From positions 1 through 28,961 of the IMG/VR virus record IMGVR_UViG_3300036981_000178: 28,961 bases of DNA, one strand, 5' to 3'. A program made the position numbers and the translations under genes. The notes below the pieces were generated by a model. That model was not told where the DNA came from. It did not search any database and saw only the letters and a program-made list of their open reading frames with translations. Shown one piece after another: positions 1 to 8,089 of the stretch. Source of the DNA: a virus. Every line of letters begins with the position of its first letter. Position 1 is the first letter of the stretch.

Positions 1-127
1 GAACCGATTTTCCGCAGGGCGGCCTCCATGACCCCCGCGGCCTCGATTGCTTGCAGGGCGGCCGGGCCGTCCTCATGCGCGTCTGCCGCGGCCTTATCGA
101 CCTCGACGCGGCCGCCGGCGATGAAAC
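1..127. repeat. Terminal direct repeat (assembly circularisation overlap), left copy
   Basis: Bases 1-127 are identical to 28835-28961, reading through the major capsid gene in the same frame. An exact 127-base overlap is a common assembler k-mer length, so this most likely marks a circular assembly rather than a biological terminal repeat. Removing one copy gives a 28,834-bp circle and restores an uninterrupted 307-codon capsid ORF. Confidence 0.95.
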
Positions 128-362
128 AGGAAACCAGGCGTTCCTCGAAACTGGATTTCGACGCCGCGATTCCCTGGTTCAGGGACCGAAACGAAACCGT
201 CGGAAGTCCGGTCCGCAGGACGGTTTTGTAGTTCGTCCCGCCGATCGTCCGCGCCGGGACGGTCGCCAGTTCGGGGGCGAGTGCGATCGACTCCTCGATC
301 AAACCGACGACGGGGTCGGCCCCGTTCAACTTCGCAAGATCTAACAGCGTCATTCTGGCCAT
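1..362 (-). CDS. Major capsid protein, N-terminal part (split by window ends)
   Basis: This is the first about 120 residues of the major capsid protein, an HK97-fold candidate that would assemble the icosahedral shell. The ATG lies at 362-360, with GGAG seven bases upstream. The protein begins MARMTLLDLAKLNGADPVVG and continues with a conserved-looking GGTNYKT...LPTVSFRSLNQG stretch typical of many phage major capsid proteins. The frame runs off base 1 and continues at 28834-28273 on the circle, giving 307 residues (924 nt including stop). It follows the protease/scaffold gene by 39 bp, the classic protease-scaffold-capsid order. The assignment rests on N-terminal style, length and position; no fold search was done. 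It is not obviously the Mu gpT family although the neighbours are Mu-like. Confidence 0.85.
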   Translation of the reverse strand, partial: MARMTLLDLAKLNGADPVVGLIEESIALAPELATVPARTIGGTNYKTVLRTGLPTVSFRSLNQGIAASKSSFEERLVSCFIAGGRVEVDKAAADAHEDGPAALQAIEAAGVMEAALRKIG

Positions 363-401
363 GATATTTCTCCGGTTTTTGGTTTCTGAAAAGGGGCGCG
401 G

Positions 402-773
402 TTACTTTGTGAATGCTTTTCGAACGCGGTCGATTCCGAACAGGGCAGGGGCCGCGGGTGCGATCGGGGGTTTCCCCGAAATCAGGGTCGACAGGTGCGC
501 TACGGTCGCGTCGCGGTTTGAGAGTAGCATCGACCGGACGTTCGCCCGGTCCGTCTCGGGGACGACGTCGGCAAACTGGGCCAGGTCTGCATCGGCCAGG
601 GTTTCCCGGGCGCGATTCGCCAGGGCCTCGGCCTCGGCGTTCTTACTCGCCAGGGCCTCGGACGCCGCGGTTTCCAGTTCGGAAACTTTCGCCTGGATCG
701 CCTGGACTGCCGCAAGGATCGCCGCGTCGTCCGCGGTCGGGTCCAGGCCCAGGATCTGTTTCAGTTCGTCCAT
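402..773 (-). CDS. Nested in-frame scaffold protein candidate (Mu gpZ-like arrangement)
   Basis: An ATG at 773 inside the protease gene is preceded by GCGGGGGTAAAA, a G-rich site like those used by other genes here. The product would be 123 residues starting MDELKQILGLDPTADD, containing only the helical Glu/Ala-rich part and no protease blocks. Established parallel: in phage Mu the scaffold gpZ is made from an internal in-frame start in the protease gene. Evidence here is the start context and domain break only; it may instead be used solely as the C-terminal part of the full protein. Confidence 0.5.
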   Translation of the reverse strand: MDELKQILGLDPTADDAAILAAVQAIQAKVSELETAASEALASKNAEAEALANRARETLADADLAQFADVVPETDRANVRSMLLSNRDATVAHLSTLISGKPPIAPAAPALFGIDRVRKAFTK

Positions 774-1472
774 TTTTACCCCCGCGATTTTTCGACCGTC
801 TGTTTCGACTCGCATCGCCTTTGAGACAATCGGCGCGAGTTCAACAATCGGCCCCGCGAACGCCTGGTCCGCGGACCCCGAATCCCGATTCGCCAGGGCC
901 AGGGACGACCCGATATTCGGCAAGTTCGTCAGGGCGATTTTATACAGGCGACGCGGTCGCAGGACCCCGCGTTCTACGGCCTGGCAGTCGGACGTTTTGA
1001 AAACGGGGGAAAGATAACGATACCGGCCAGACGACAGGACGTCGTCGCCCAGGTCGGTTCGATCCATTTCCCCCCATAGTCCGTCAGGCCGGGCCTCCAG
1101 GTCGCGGACCCAGGCCGCGGCCTCGGACGGAAACAGGACCCCGACGTCGTCGATCGCTTTTCGCTGGTCTGGGGTCAGGTCGGAATAGTGATCCAGGTCG
1201 ACCAGGACCGGCCGGGCCTTATCCTCGGCCGCGACCATAGCGGCGACGGCCTCGGCGTCGATCAGTTGAACGACCCCCGCGGGGTGCGGCCAGGATCCGG
1301 TCGGGGCTATTAAGATTTTCGCCATACAAAAAAGTTCCGCGTTCGCCGGGGTAGGGGTCGCGGCCCCCCTGGAGTTTTTATCGGCCCCCGGCCCGGCGTC
1401 CCAGGGTATGAAACGGAGAACGACCCCGCCCGACGCGATCCGGTCCCGGTTCAACGGGACGCGGCGAATCAA
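402..1472 (-). CDS. Mu gpI-like prohead protease with C-terminal scaffold region
   Basis: Likely capsid maturation protease fused to an assembly scaffold, as in the Mu gene I family. Visible family-like blocks are IAPTGSWPHPAGVVQLID, VLVDLDHYSD, the AAAWVRDLEARPDGLWGEM stretch and YRYLSPVF. From about residue 234 the protein becomes acidic and Ala/Glu-rich (KVSELETAASEALASKNAEA), a probable coiled-coil scaffold. The start is uncertain: the TTG at 1472 overlaps the upstream stop and keeps the tight packing, but it has a poor ribosome site. The ATG at 1325 gives a 307-residue protein beginning MAKILIAPTG and would leave a 143-bp gap. It sits between a Cys-rich small gene and the capsid gene. 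Catalytic residues were not assigned. Confidence 0.8.
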   Translation of the reverse strand: MIRRVPLNRDRIASGGVVLRFIPWDAGPGADKNSRGAATPTPANAELFCMAKILIAPTGSWPHPAGVVQLIDAEAVAAMVAAEDKARPVLVDLDHYSDLTPDQRKAIDDVGVLFPSEAAAWVRDLEARPDGLWGEMDRTDLGDDVLSSGRYRYLSPVFKTSDCQAVERGVLRPRRLYKIALTNLPNIGSSLALANRDSGSADQAFAGPIVELAPIVSKAMRVETDGRKIAGVKMDELKQILGLDPTADDAAILAAVQAIQAKVSELETAASEALASKNAEAEALANRARETLADADLAQFADVVPETDRANVRSMLLSNRDATVAHLSTLISGKPPIAPAAPALFGIDRVRKAFTK

Positions 1473-1681
1473 TCCAGGCCGTCGTCAACGTCCAGTCGAA
1501 ACGTGTCGCCCGGTTTCGCCGGGGTCCAACGAATCCCCCCGTCGCCAGGGTATGGTTTTCTATGGTCGAAATTCCCCGTCCGAATTTCCCAGGGGATCCC
1601 CCTCTGGAATGCCCGACACTTTTCGTCGCCCAGATAATTTCCGCAGTTTCCGCATATCGAAATCTGGTCGAAAGTGTGCAT
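1469..1681 (-). CDS. Small Cys-rich phage protein, putative zinc-binding
   Basis: A 70-residue protein with C10, C13 and C22 followed by the pattern CRAFQRGIPWEI, then FDHRKPYPGDGGIRWTP. This combination (CxxC, CxAFxxGIP, DHxxPxPGDxGI) recurs in small proteins next to phage head genes, whose function is unknown to me. Three Cys plus H40 could bind one metal ion. The ATG at 1681 has an excellent site, AAGGGGG five bases upstream. It starts ten bases after the MuF gene and its stop overlaps the TTG of the protease gene, so it belongs to the head operon. Confidence 0.75.
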   Translation of the reverse strand: MHTFDQISICGNCGNYLGDEKCRAFQRGIPWEIRTGNFDHRKPYPGDGGIRWTPAKPGDTFRLDVDDGLD

Positions 1682-1690
1682 TTCGCCCCC

Positions 1691-3811
1691 TTATCTCGCA
1701 AAGTATTTTACAATCAGATCGTAGACGGCCTGGGCGTATGGACTAACCCGCGACGGGTCCCCGCATCGGACCCCCGAAAAGCATTCCGAAATGAATTCGG
1801 ATCCTTCGTCGAAATTAAATTCGCCATACGTCGAAACGCGGTTAAAAAAACACCATTCTTTAGCGTCCGCGATACTCTTTTCCGTCCATTTCCCCCCGTC
1901 CGCGTTCCCGTCCTTATGCCGCCGGGGGTCCCCCGGGTCTGCCTGGTACGCGTTCGGCTTATCCCCCAGGTCGCGTTTATACTGGTCGACGATCGGCCGA
2001 AACTCGGCCCAGAACGCGGGGTTCCCTACCCCCCTGTTTCTAAACGACGTGCCAGAGAATATAGCGTGTCCGAATTCGTGCGTCGTGTTTCGTTCAGCAG
2101 GGGCGACGTCGTCCCGAGTTTCGATATGAAAACGATTCCCGGCGGGATTATTCAATATCGAATGCTCTTCAGCCTCTTCTATTTTATTAGAATTCGGGGC
2201 GTAGTATTCATCATTGATCTGCATTGTTCCGGTCGATGAACCATATTGAGCGATCGGGTTAATTCGGTGACAAGTTAAACGACTCGCCGATCGAACGTCG
2301 AACCCGGCCTGGGGCATTTTTTCGAAAGTCGTTTCAAACTCCAGGCTTAAATTGTGAAACGTCTCTGCGACGATCCCGGCGCGTATCGGGTCGCATTTCG
2401 ACAGGTCCGCAATAGAAAAGTTCATCGACGGCCCGGTCAGTAGGGCCTCGGCCTCGGCGACGGTTTTAATCGTCCCGCGGGGGACGGTTCCCTGGCCCCC
2501 GTTTTCAACCGGGGGCAGGACCGGATAGTATTTGATCCGCGGGTCGTCTGGGTCGGTCGCCCCTTCCCGGGCCGCGGTATGAAACGCGGCCATTTTCTCG
2601 CGGGTGTCCAGGGTGATATGACGTCGGGCGATCGTTTCGTCGTCTATTGTTTGCTGTTGTACCGGGTCGAATACCCCAGTCCTGGCGACGACATTTCCCC
2701 CGGCGTAGGGGATCCGTTTCGGGACCAGGGACGGGGCAGGGAATCCCGGCGACTGTTTCGCAGACGGGGCCAGGACCGGCGCGGCGACTTTCGGGACTTT
2801 CGGGACTTTCGGGACTTTCGGGACTTTCGGCGGTTTCGGCGCGGGGGGCGCGGCCGGCGGGATCGGTTTCGCCCTGGGGACGGGGATCGCAGGGGCAGGG
2901 GGCGCGGCCGGGACCAGGGTCGGCCCCTCGGGATAGATAACGCCAGGGACCAGGGTCGCGGTCCCGTTTTCAATTTCGACCGCAGGACCCAGGGCCTGGG
3001 ACAACCAGAACGCGGCCGCCGGGTCCAGGTTTTCGACCGACGCCTGTAGTCCCGCGTTAAACTGGTCGACGGCCGCCGGGCCGTCCAGGACGTCGTCGGG
3101 ACCCATAAGTCCCATCTCTACGGCCTCGGACCTGGAAACATCGCGCAGACCCATTCCCGACCCGAAATCGAACGGGGGCCAGGGGACGTCGAACGCGGAC
3201 AACTCGGCCCAGATCGGCGACGTTTTCAGGGCGACCGGCCGGGCCGCGATCGCGCCGGCCCAGTCGACGGCCGTCCCCGCGTCGGTCCATCGACCCGACC
3301 AGTCCCGGGGTTTATCGCGTTCGGAAATTCGGACCAGTTCCTGGGCCGGGAATGCGTCCAGGACGTCGGGGGCCAGTCCCGCCTTTCGCCTGGCGAATCC
3401 ATACGCCGCTTGTTCGGCATGGTCGAAAATCAGGCCCAGGCGCGGGGACTGTCGAATATCCTCCATAGACCCCGGGCCAGTTTCGCCCAGTCCCGCGGAT
3501 TCGACGACGGATCGCATTTCGCGGATGAACCGGTCCCGACTAGCCAACAGGTCGACCGGGCCGTCTGGCCCCTCTCGGGTGATCCGTTCCGCGGCCAGGG
3601 CCGCCAGGACTTTTTCCCGGGCCGACGACAGGACCCGGGCCGATTCGACTTTCGCAGAAAAGAATGCGCGTTCTCGGATCCCGACCGGGACGTCGGACCA
3701 GGATTTCGACGACAGGGCCGCGGGGACCGGCGTTCTGGCGCGGACCGTGTCGGCCGCGGCCTGGACCTCTCGCAGATCCGTCCCCGTCTGGATTGTCTTT
3801 CCCCTGGGCAT
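1691..3811 (-). CDS. MuF-type head morphogenesis protein fused to a C-terminal HEFGH metallopeptidase-like domain
   Basis: A 706-residue minor head protein. Residues 1-290 are the MuF-like part: a helical N-terminus, then SPIWAELSAFDVPWPPFDFGSGMG around 198-221, matching the position of the Mu gpF PPNxxCRC segment but lacking its cysteines. Residues 298-350 form a Pro/Ala linker with VPK repeats. The C-terminal part carries HEFGH at 578-582 (bases 2066-2080) and EGSEFISECF near 669-677, the arrangement of a gluzincin-like zinc peptidase with a downstream Glu ligand, as in lethal-factor-like domains. MuF proteins are co-packaged and often carry C-terminal effector domains. The ATG at 3811 was chosen because it sits 16 bp after the terminase stop; an upstream in-frame ATG at 3907 would overlap terminase. 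The peptidase coding part is more AT-rich and poorer in CCWGG than its surroundings. Target and activity are unknown. Confidence 0.8.
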   Translation of the reverse strand: MPRGKTIQTGTDLREVQAAADTVRARTPVPAALSSKSWSDVPVGIRERAFFSAKVESARVLSSAREKVLAALAAERITREGPDGPVDLLASRDRFIREMRSVVESAGLGETGPGSMEDIRQSPRLGLIFDHAEQAAYGFARRKAGLAPDVLDAFPAQELVRISERDKPRDWSGRWTDAGTAVDWAGAIAARPVALKTSPIWAELSAFDVPWPPFDFGSGMGLRDVSRSEAVEMGLMGPDDVLDGPAAVDQFNAGLQASVENLDPAAAFWLSQALGPAVEIENGTATLVPGVIYPEGPTLVPAAPPAPAIPVPRAKPIPPAAPPAPKPPKVPKVPKVPKVPKVAAPVLAPSAKQSPGFPAPSLVPKRIPYAGGNVVARTGVFDPVQQQTIDDETIARRHITLDTREKMAAFHTAAREGATDPDDPRIKYYPVLPPVENGGQGTVPRGTIKTVAEAEALLTGPSMNFSIADLSKCDPIRAGIVAETFHNLSLEFETTFEKMPQAGFDVRSASRLTCHRINPIAQYGSSTGTMQINDEYYAPNSNKIEEAEEHSILNNPAGNRFHIETRDDVAPAERNTTHEFGHAIFSGTSFRNRGVGNPAFWAEFRPIVDQYKRDLGDKPNAYQADPGDPRRHKDGNADGGKWTEKSIADAKEWCFFNRVSTYGEFNFDEGSEFISECFSGVRCGDPSRVSPYAQAVYDLIVKYFAR
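2786..2830 (-). repeat. Five 9-bp tandem repeats encoding VPK units
   Basis: The unit gactttcgg is repeated five times without interruption. In the MuF protein it encodes the Val-Pro-Lys run at about residues 327-342, in the linker between the head domain and the metallopeptidase domain. Copy number is likely to vary between relatives and sets linker length. Confidence 0.9.
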
Positions 3812-3827
3812 ACCGTCCGGTCCCGAT

Positions 3828-5099
3828 TCAGCATTTCCCCGACGGTCCCCAGGCCCCGGTCCCCAGGTCCAGTCGGGCGACCATGTACCGTAGGGCGTCC
3901 ATCGCATGATCGTTTTCTTTTATCGGTTCATCCTTTCCCCGGCCGGCGGCCTGGGTTTCGGCCCAGGCGTAGTCCAGGAATTCGCCGATCATATTTCGAC
4001 AGGATCGCAGGACGAACAGACGCGGCCGCCCGTCCCCGGCGGGACGCAGTCGGGCCTGAACCGCGCCGATCCCGGGCAGGACCCTTTTATCGGCCCGGTC
4101 TGTTTCGATCCCCCCGGCCGCCAGGGTCGCCCGATCCTCGGCGTCGTGATCCGCGACGGTCCAACGGGGCAGACCAGGGTCGCCCCTGGACGCGGCCAGG
4201 ATCGCGACCGCATGGTCCCGGCAGATCATTCGTCGGACGTATCGTTCGCGATAGATCCATAGACGGCCGTCGGGGTCGATCGCCCCCCAGAGACAGACGA
4301 ACGGGTTTGTAAACCCGAAATCGACCGAACAGACCCGCGGCCAGGATTCCGCGCCAGGGGGTAGGGCCTCGGCAACGTGAACCGCTTCGTCGAAATCGTC
4401 GTAAACCTGGCCCTGGGTATCACACCATACCCCGTCCAGCATTCGCCGACGTTGTGTCCCGGTCAGGGACTCCAGGGTCGACAGGGTGTCGGCCGGTAGG
4501 TAGGGATTATCGTAGGGGGTCCAGGATAGACGCGCCCAGGTTCCGCGGTCGGGCAGTTCGCGCCCCTCGGGATCCTGGCCTTTGATCCCCGCCAGATATA
4601 ACCAGTTCCTGGTCCCTTTCGGATTGCAGTCGAAAATCGCCTTTCGGACCGGGACGACGGCCTGGGCCAGACGCGAAAGTAGGACCTGGGTCGTCGCGTA
4701 GGAAATCTGGGTCGCCTCATTAAAAAAAATGTGCGAAAACTCGCGGCCCAGGACCTTATCGACGCGATCGGCGTCGTCCAGACCGTCGACGAACAGCGTC
4801 GATCCGTTCCGGTGTCGGATTTCCAGGTCCCCCTCGCGGACCGCGAATTCGCGTCGACCGCGGACCAGGCCGCGCAGGGTTTCATCGAACAGGGATTTTT
4901 CGGCCGCGTTCCGGTGTAGACGCGCCAGTAGGATTCGCGCCCCTGGGTATCGGTCGGCCTGGTAAAGTAACCAGGCGCAGATTAAGACCGTTTTTCCGCA
5001 ACGCGCCCCCCCGTCGAATAGGATCCTACGTTTTCCCGGGTCGTCCAGAATTTCGATCCAGGCTAGGGCCTGTTTTTGCGTCAGTTCCAGGGATTCCAT
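3828..5099 (-). CDS. terL: Terminase large subunit
   Basis: The 423-residue ATP-driven packaging motor and headful nuclease. The Walker A motif GGARCGKT is at residues 30-37; the Walker B-like strand HIFFNEA is at about 123-129. The RNase H-like nuclease has its first acid in SVDFGF (D260), a middle DHDAED segment and a C-terminal ENDHAMDALRYM with D401. Length fits the Mu gp28/Terminase_6 range. It starts at ATG 5099 inside the end of the small terminase gene (74-bp overlap), suggesting translational coupling, and is followed 16 bp later by the MuF gene. All motor and nuclease residues look intact. Confidence 0.95.
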   Translation of the reverse strand: MESLELTQKQALAWIEILDDPGKRRILFDGGARCGKTVLICAWLLYQADRYPGARILLARLHRNAAEKSLFDETLRGLVRGRREFAVREGDLEIRHRNGSTLFVDGLDDADRVDKVLGREFSHIFFNEATQISYATTQVLLSRLAQAVVPVRKAIFDCNPKGTRNWLYLAGIKGQDPEGRELPDRGTWARLSWTPYDNPYLPADTLSTLESLTGTQRRRMLDGVWCDTQGQVYDDFDEAVHVAEALPPGAESWPRVCSVDFGFTNPFVCLWGAIDPDGRLWIYRERYVRRMICRDHAVAILAASRGDPGLPRWTVADHDAEDRATLAAGGIETDRADKRVLPGIGAVQARLRPAGDGRPRLFVLRSCRNMIGEFLDYAWAETQAAGRGKDEPIKENDHAMDALRYMVARLDLGTGAWGPSGKC

Positions 5100-5430
5100 A
5101 TTTTAGACCCGGGGGAAAAATTACCATTGGCGACGGGGTGTCGATCTCCACGCGATCGGGGACCCGGCCGTATACGCGGGACAGGACTTCCGCGACGGCC
5201 CAGGCGTTCCCGTCCTCGGCCGCCTTAAATATCGAACGCGCCAGACACTCCATCGCGGACGCCTGGTCCGCGACCTGGGGAAACCGGTTTCGGATCGCGG
5301 ACAGTTTTTTCGGGGTGATCGTTTCCTCGCCGATCCTACGCATAAGATCCGACAGGGTAACGGACGACAGGGGACGGCCTTTCCGGTTTATCCTTTTGTC
5401 GCCTTTTTCAAACGTCCCAGGCTTTTTCAC
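5026..5430 (-). CDS. Small terminase subunit candidate (DUF5681-like N-terminus)
   Basis: A 134-residue protein starting with GTG at 5430. The N-terminus FEKGDKRINRKGRPLSS matches the G-x-NxxGRP pattern of DUF5681 proteins, which often sit directly before large terminases. The middle is helical (AMECLARSIFKAAEDGNAWAVAEVLSRVYGRVPD), as in small terminase oligomerisation/DNA-recognition proteins. The last 25 residues are read in another frame inside the large terminase start. It begins ten bases after the portal stop. Role as the pac-site recognition subunit is inferred from context. Confidence 0.75.
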   Translation of the reverse strand: MKKPGTFEKGDKRINRKGRPLSSVTLSDLMRRIGEETITPKKLSAIRNRFPQVADQASAMECLARSIFKAAEDGNAWAVAEVLSRVYGRVPDRVEIDTPSPMVIFPPGLKYGIPGTDAKTGPSLDRNSGRPGKT

Positions 5431-5440
5431 GTTGCGCCCC

Positions 5441-7378
5441 CTACTCGGCCGGGTCCCTGGGCGTCCCCGCGGCCTTTCCCTCGATTGTCGCCTGGATCAT
5501 ACGGGCCGCCAGGACCTGGGCCAGGGCCTCGGAATCCATAACGTCGGGCGACAGGGACCGTACCGCGTCCTCGATTGCGTCCAGTTCGTCGCCGGTCATT
5601 TTCCCAGACTCCAGTCGGGCGACCAGGTCGTCGATAAAATCGCGCAGACCTTTTTCCCAGGTCCCGACGCGCCCGGCCGCGACCTTATCCAGGACGGCCG
5701 TCGCGGTTTCAGACGCGGCCCGGTTTCCGAACAGGCGGGACGTCGGGGTCGGTTCAATAAATCCAGGCAACCGGTCGCGGTTTACAAGTGTCGACGCGGG
5801 GTCGTTAAGACCGACGGCCGTTTTTTGTGTAGGTTCCGACGGGGGCCTGGAAAACGCAGACAGGGGGTCGATCATCCGTCCGATCGCCTCGGGGGTCAGG
5901 GTCGGGAATGCGGCCTGGATTATTTCGGCCGCGGTTTCGCGGGGCAGTTCGCCGGCCGTAACGCTTTTAACGACGTCTACAAGGCTAGTCACTTGCGCCC
6001 CGTTTAGGGCCTGGGCCTGGACGTCCGCGGTCGGGTCCAGGGCAGGGGCCAGGGCCGCGCCTGGGGCAGACCCAGGGCCGGCGGCCGGGGTCGCCGGGAT
6101 CGCGCCCCCAGGACCGACAGGGGCCGCCCCGCCTCGGGTCAACCTCATGCCGGTCCGTTCGGAAACCTCGGCCGCGTCGCGGATAAATCCCGCGGACGCC
6201 AGGGAAACGGTCAGGTCGGTTTCCTGTTTCGGGTCGACGATCGCCCGGTCGGTCAGTTCAAACCATACCAGGGGATCGACCCCGTCGGCGATCAGGGCCG
6301 CGGCCCGTAGTATCGGCCGGTCGAATTGCGTCTGCAGACAGGCCGAAATTCTCGCGGCCGCCCCGCGGATCCGACGGGTCGCCGTCTCGGAATGCGCCCC
6401 CCCCGCCAGGGTTCCAGACCCCGACGACGTTGTCGCGATCAGGGACGAACCGAACAGGGCGCGACAGGCTTGTTCATCGACCCAGGACAGACGGTTCGAC
6501 CAGGTCATAGGGTCGACCCCCGCCGGGGGATACTGGACTTCGGTCGGGTTTTCCTGGTCGCCCCGGGCCAGGAATCCAGATCGGCCGGCCGAAATCGCCG
6601 CGGCCGCCCCGCGGAATTCTTCTACCAGGTTTTCGGGGACCCGGCCCGACAGAACGACGACCTGGTTCCAGGATCGGCGTTCGTTGAACCGATCCCAGAA
6701 CGCGGAATTTTCGGACGCGGTCAGGTACAGGGACAGGTATTCCAGGATCGCCGGGGCGTCGACTTCGAAACGGATCGCGTCGGCAGGGAATTCTACCAGG
6801 CCCTGGGGCAGGGTCTGGTCGCCGCGGACCGTGATCTGCCGCGATTCGGGATTATGTAACCACTTCCCGCGCCAGCCGTGCCGGGTTACGTTCCAGGGGT
6901 CGACCGGGATCAGGCCGTCGCCGATCCGACGCAGGACCGCGAACCCGTACAGGTACGCCCGGGCCAGGTGCGAAACGACGTCCTGGATCGAAAGTCGATC
7001 GTACTTTTCACGCAGGGCGACCTTTTGTCTTTCGGCCAGGGCCTTTCCCGCGGCGTCCAGGCCGGCGCGGGTTTTGATCGTCCAGTCCAGGCCGGCCAGG
7101 GAATCGACCCAGAGTTTTTCATAGTGCGACAGGATCGGCCCGGCGATCAGGGCCTCGCGTAACGCCCAGGTCGGGACCGTGTAGTCGCCGCGATTCAGTC
7201 GTATTCGAAAATCCGTTCGGATCTTTTCTTGTGTCAGGGATCGCAGGGGATCGCCCAGGACGTCGACAGGCTGTCGATCGACCCGGCCGCCGCGGTCGTT
7301 TTCCGCGGGGGGTTCGATCCCCGACGCAAAGGTCCCGGGGCGCGGTTCTCGATTGAACAGTTTGTCCCAGATTCTCAT
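5441..7378 (-). CDS. Portal protein, DUF935 (Mu gp29-like)
   Basis: A 645-residue protein that would form the dodecameric portal at the packaging vertex. The DUF935 signature appears as the N-terminal LTQEKIRTDFRIRLNRGDY, then PILSHYEKLWVDSLAGLDWTI, YLYGFAVLRRIGDGLIPVDP and FWDRFNERRSWNQ further on. It is longer than Mu gp29 (about 512), with a Pro/Ala-rich break around residues 415-450 followed by a helical C-terminal region of about 200 residues that may be a fused head domain. The ATG at 7378 has GTAGGAA immediately upstream. It lies between the gpG-like gene and the terminase pair, so the portal precedes terminase in transcription order, unlike Mu. Confidence 0.9.
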   Translation of the reverse strand: MRIWDKLFNREPRPGTFASGIEPPAENDRGGRVDRQPVDVLGDPLRSLTQEKIRTDFRIRLNRGDYTVPTWALREALIAGPILSHYEKLWVDSLAGLDWTIKTRAGLDAAGKALAERQKVALREKYDRLSIQDVVSHLARAYLYGFAVLRRIGDGLIPVDPWNVTRHGWRGKWLHNPESRQITVRGDQTLPQGLVEFPADAIRFEVDAPAILEYLSLYLTASENSAFWDRFNERRSWNQVVVLSGRVPENLVEEFRGAAAAISAGRSGFLARGDQENPTEVQYPPAGVDPMTWSNRLSWVDEQACRALFGSSLIATTSSGSGTLAGGAHSETATRRIRGAAARISACLQTQFDRPILRAAALIADGVDPLVWFELTDRAIVDPKQETDLTVSLASAGFIRDAAEVSERTGMRLTRGGAAPVGPGGAIPATPAAGPGSAPGAALAPALDPTADVQAQALNGAQVTSLVDVVKSVTAGELPRETAAEIIQAAFPTLTPEAIGRMIDPLSAFSRPPSEPTQKTAVGLNDPASTLVNRDRLPGFIEPTPTSRLFGNRAASETATAVLDKVAAGRVGTWEKGLRDFIDDLVARLESGKMTGDELDAIEDAVRSLSPDVMDSEALAQVLAARMIQATIEGKAAGTPRDPAE

Positions 7379-7413
7379 TTCCTACGGGTCCCGTTTCAAC
7401 CGGCCCCAGGGGA

Positions 7414-8073
7414 TCAGGACCCGGCGGCCCCGCCTGGTTTCCCTTTTATGATCCGGTCCCGCAGTTCGTCCAGGGCCTGTCGGACTTCGGCGAGTACGAC
7501 CTGGGACGACGGCAGGGCCTGGGGGTCGGCCGCCTGGTCGACGGACGGGGTCAACCAGTACGCGATTATTCCCTTTCCCTGGGCTTTTGATCCGGTCCTG
7601 GCCTTTCCCAGTCTGGCGGCCTTTGCCTGGAAACTTTTTCCGTGTCCGAAATCCATCGCGAACGCCAGGGCGACGATTCGCCGTCCCTTAAAAACAGGCG
7701 TCAGTTTCCCGTCGCCAGGTTTTGACCAGTAGGACGGGGACCCTAGTTTTCGCGCTTCATCACAAGCGGGGATCGCCAGGTTTTTTCCAGTTTTCGCAAC
7801 GATTTTCCCGCCCTGGATTTTATGCAAAAGTAACGCGCCCCGGTTTCCCCCGACGACGATCCCGGCAGATACTCCGTCCTCGGGGTCGTCGATCTGGACC
7901 GCGTTCGCGATCCCGGCCCAAAACTGCCGGCCGCCCCGGGATCGGAAATGGTCGCAGTAAGCCCGTTGCATCGCGGCCGCGGCGACCGACAGGGCGCGGA
8001 CAGGGTTTCCGATTTCCTGGAACAATTCGGACAGGCGCGGGGATAGAGTGTCTTTTACCAGGGCGTATCGCAT
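7414..8073 (-). CDS. Phage virion morphogenesis protein (Mu gpG-like)
   Basis: A 219-residue protein of the virion morphogenesis (Mu gpG) type, which acts at the head-tail joint or tail completion. The N-terminal helix, then HFRSRGGRQFWAGIANAV, and later LLLHKIQGGKIVAKTGKNLAIPA match the family pattern of a basic HF..W motif followed by a GG(T/K)I....K.L.IPA strand. ATG at 8073 is 16 bp after the upstream stop. The leader ACCGGACGGT before the ATG is identical to that of the MuF gene. It is separated from the portal start by 35 bp. Confidence 0.8.
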   Translation of the reverse strand: MRYALVKDTLSPRLSELFQEIGNPVRALSVAAAAMQRAYCDHFRSRGGRQFWAGIANAVQIDDPEDGVSAGIVVGGNRGALLLHKIQGGKIVAKTGKNLAIPACDEARKLGSPSYWSKPGDGKLTPVFKGRRIVALAFAMDFGHGKSFQAKAARLGKARTGSKAQGKGIIAYWLTPSVDQAADPQALPSSQVVLAEVRQALDELRDRIIKGKPGGAAGS

Positions 8074-8089
8074 ACCGTCCGGTCCCGGT

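Noticed and set aside
1-127. Biological terminal redundancy or cos-type direct terminal repeat
   Set aside because: Exactly 127 bases inside the capsid ORF is better explained by an assembler overlap; a genuine terminal repeat would rarely split a capsid gene.
2579-3049. Plus-strand Arg/Gly/Phe-rich ORF with FRDFRDFRD repeats
   Set aside because: Antisense image of the VPK repeats and Pro/Ala linker of the MuF protein.
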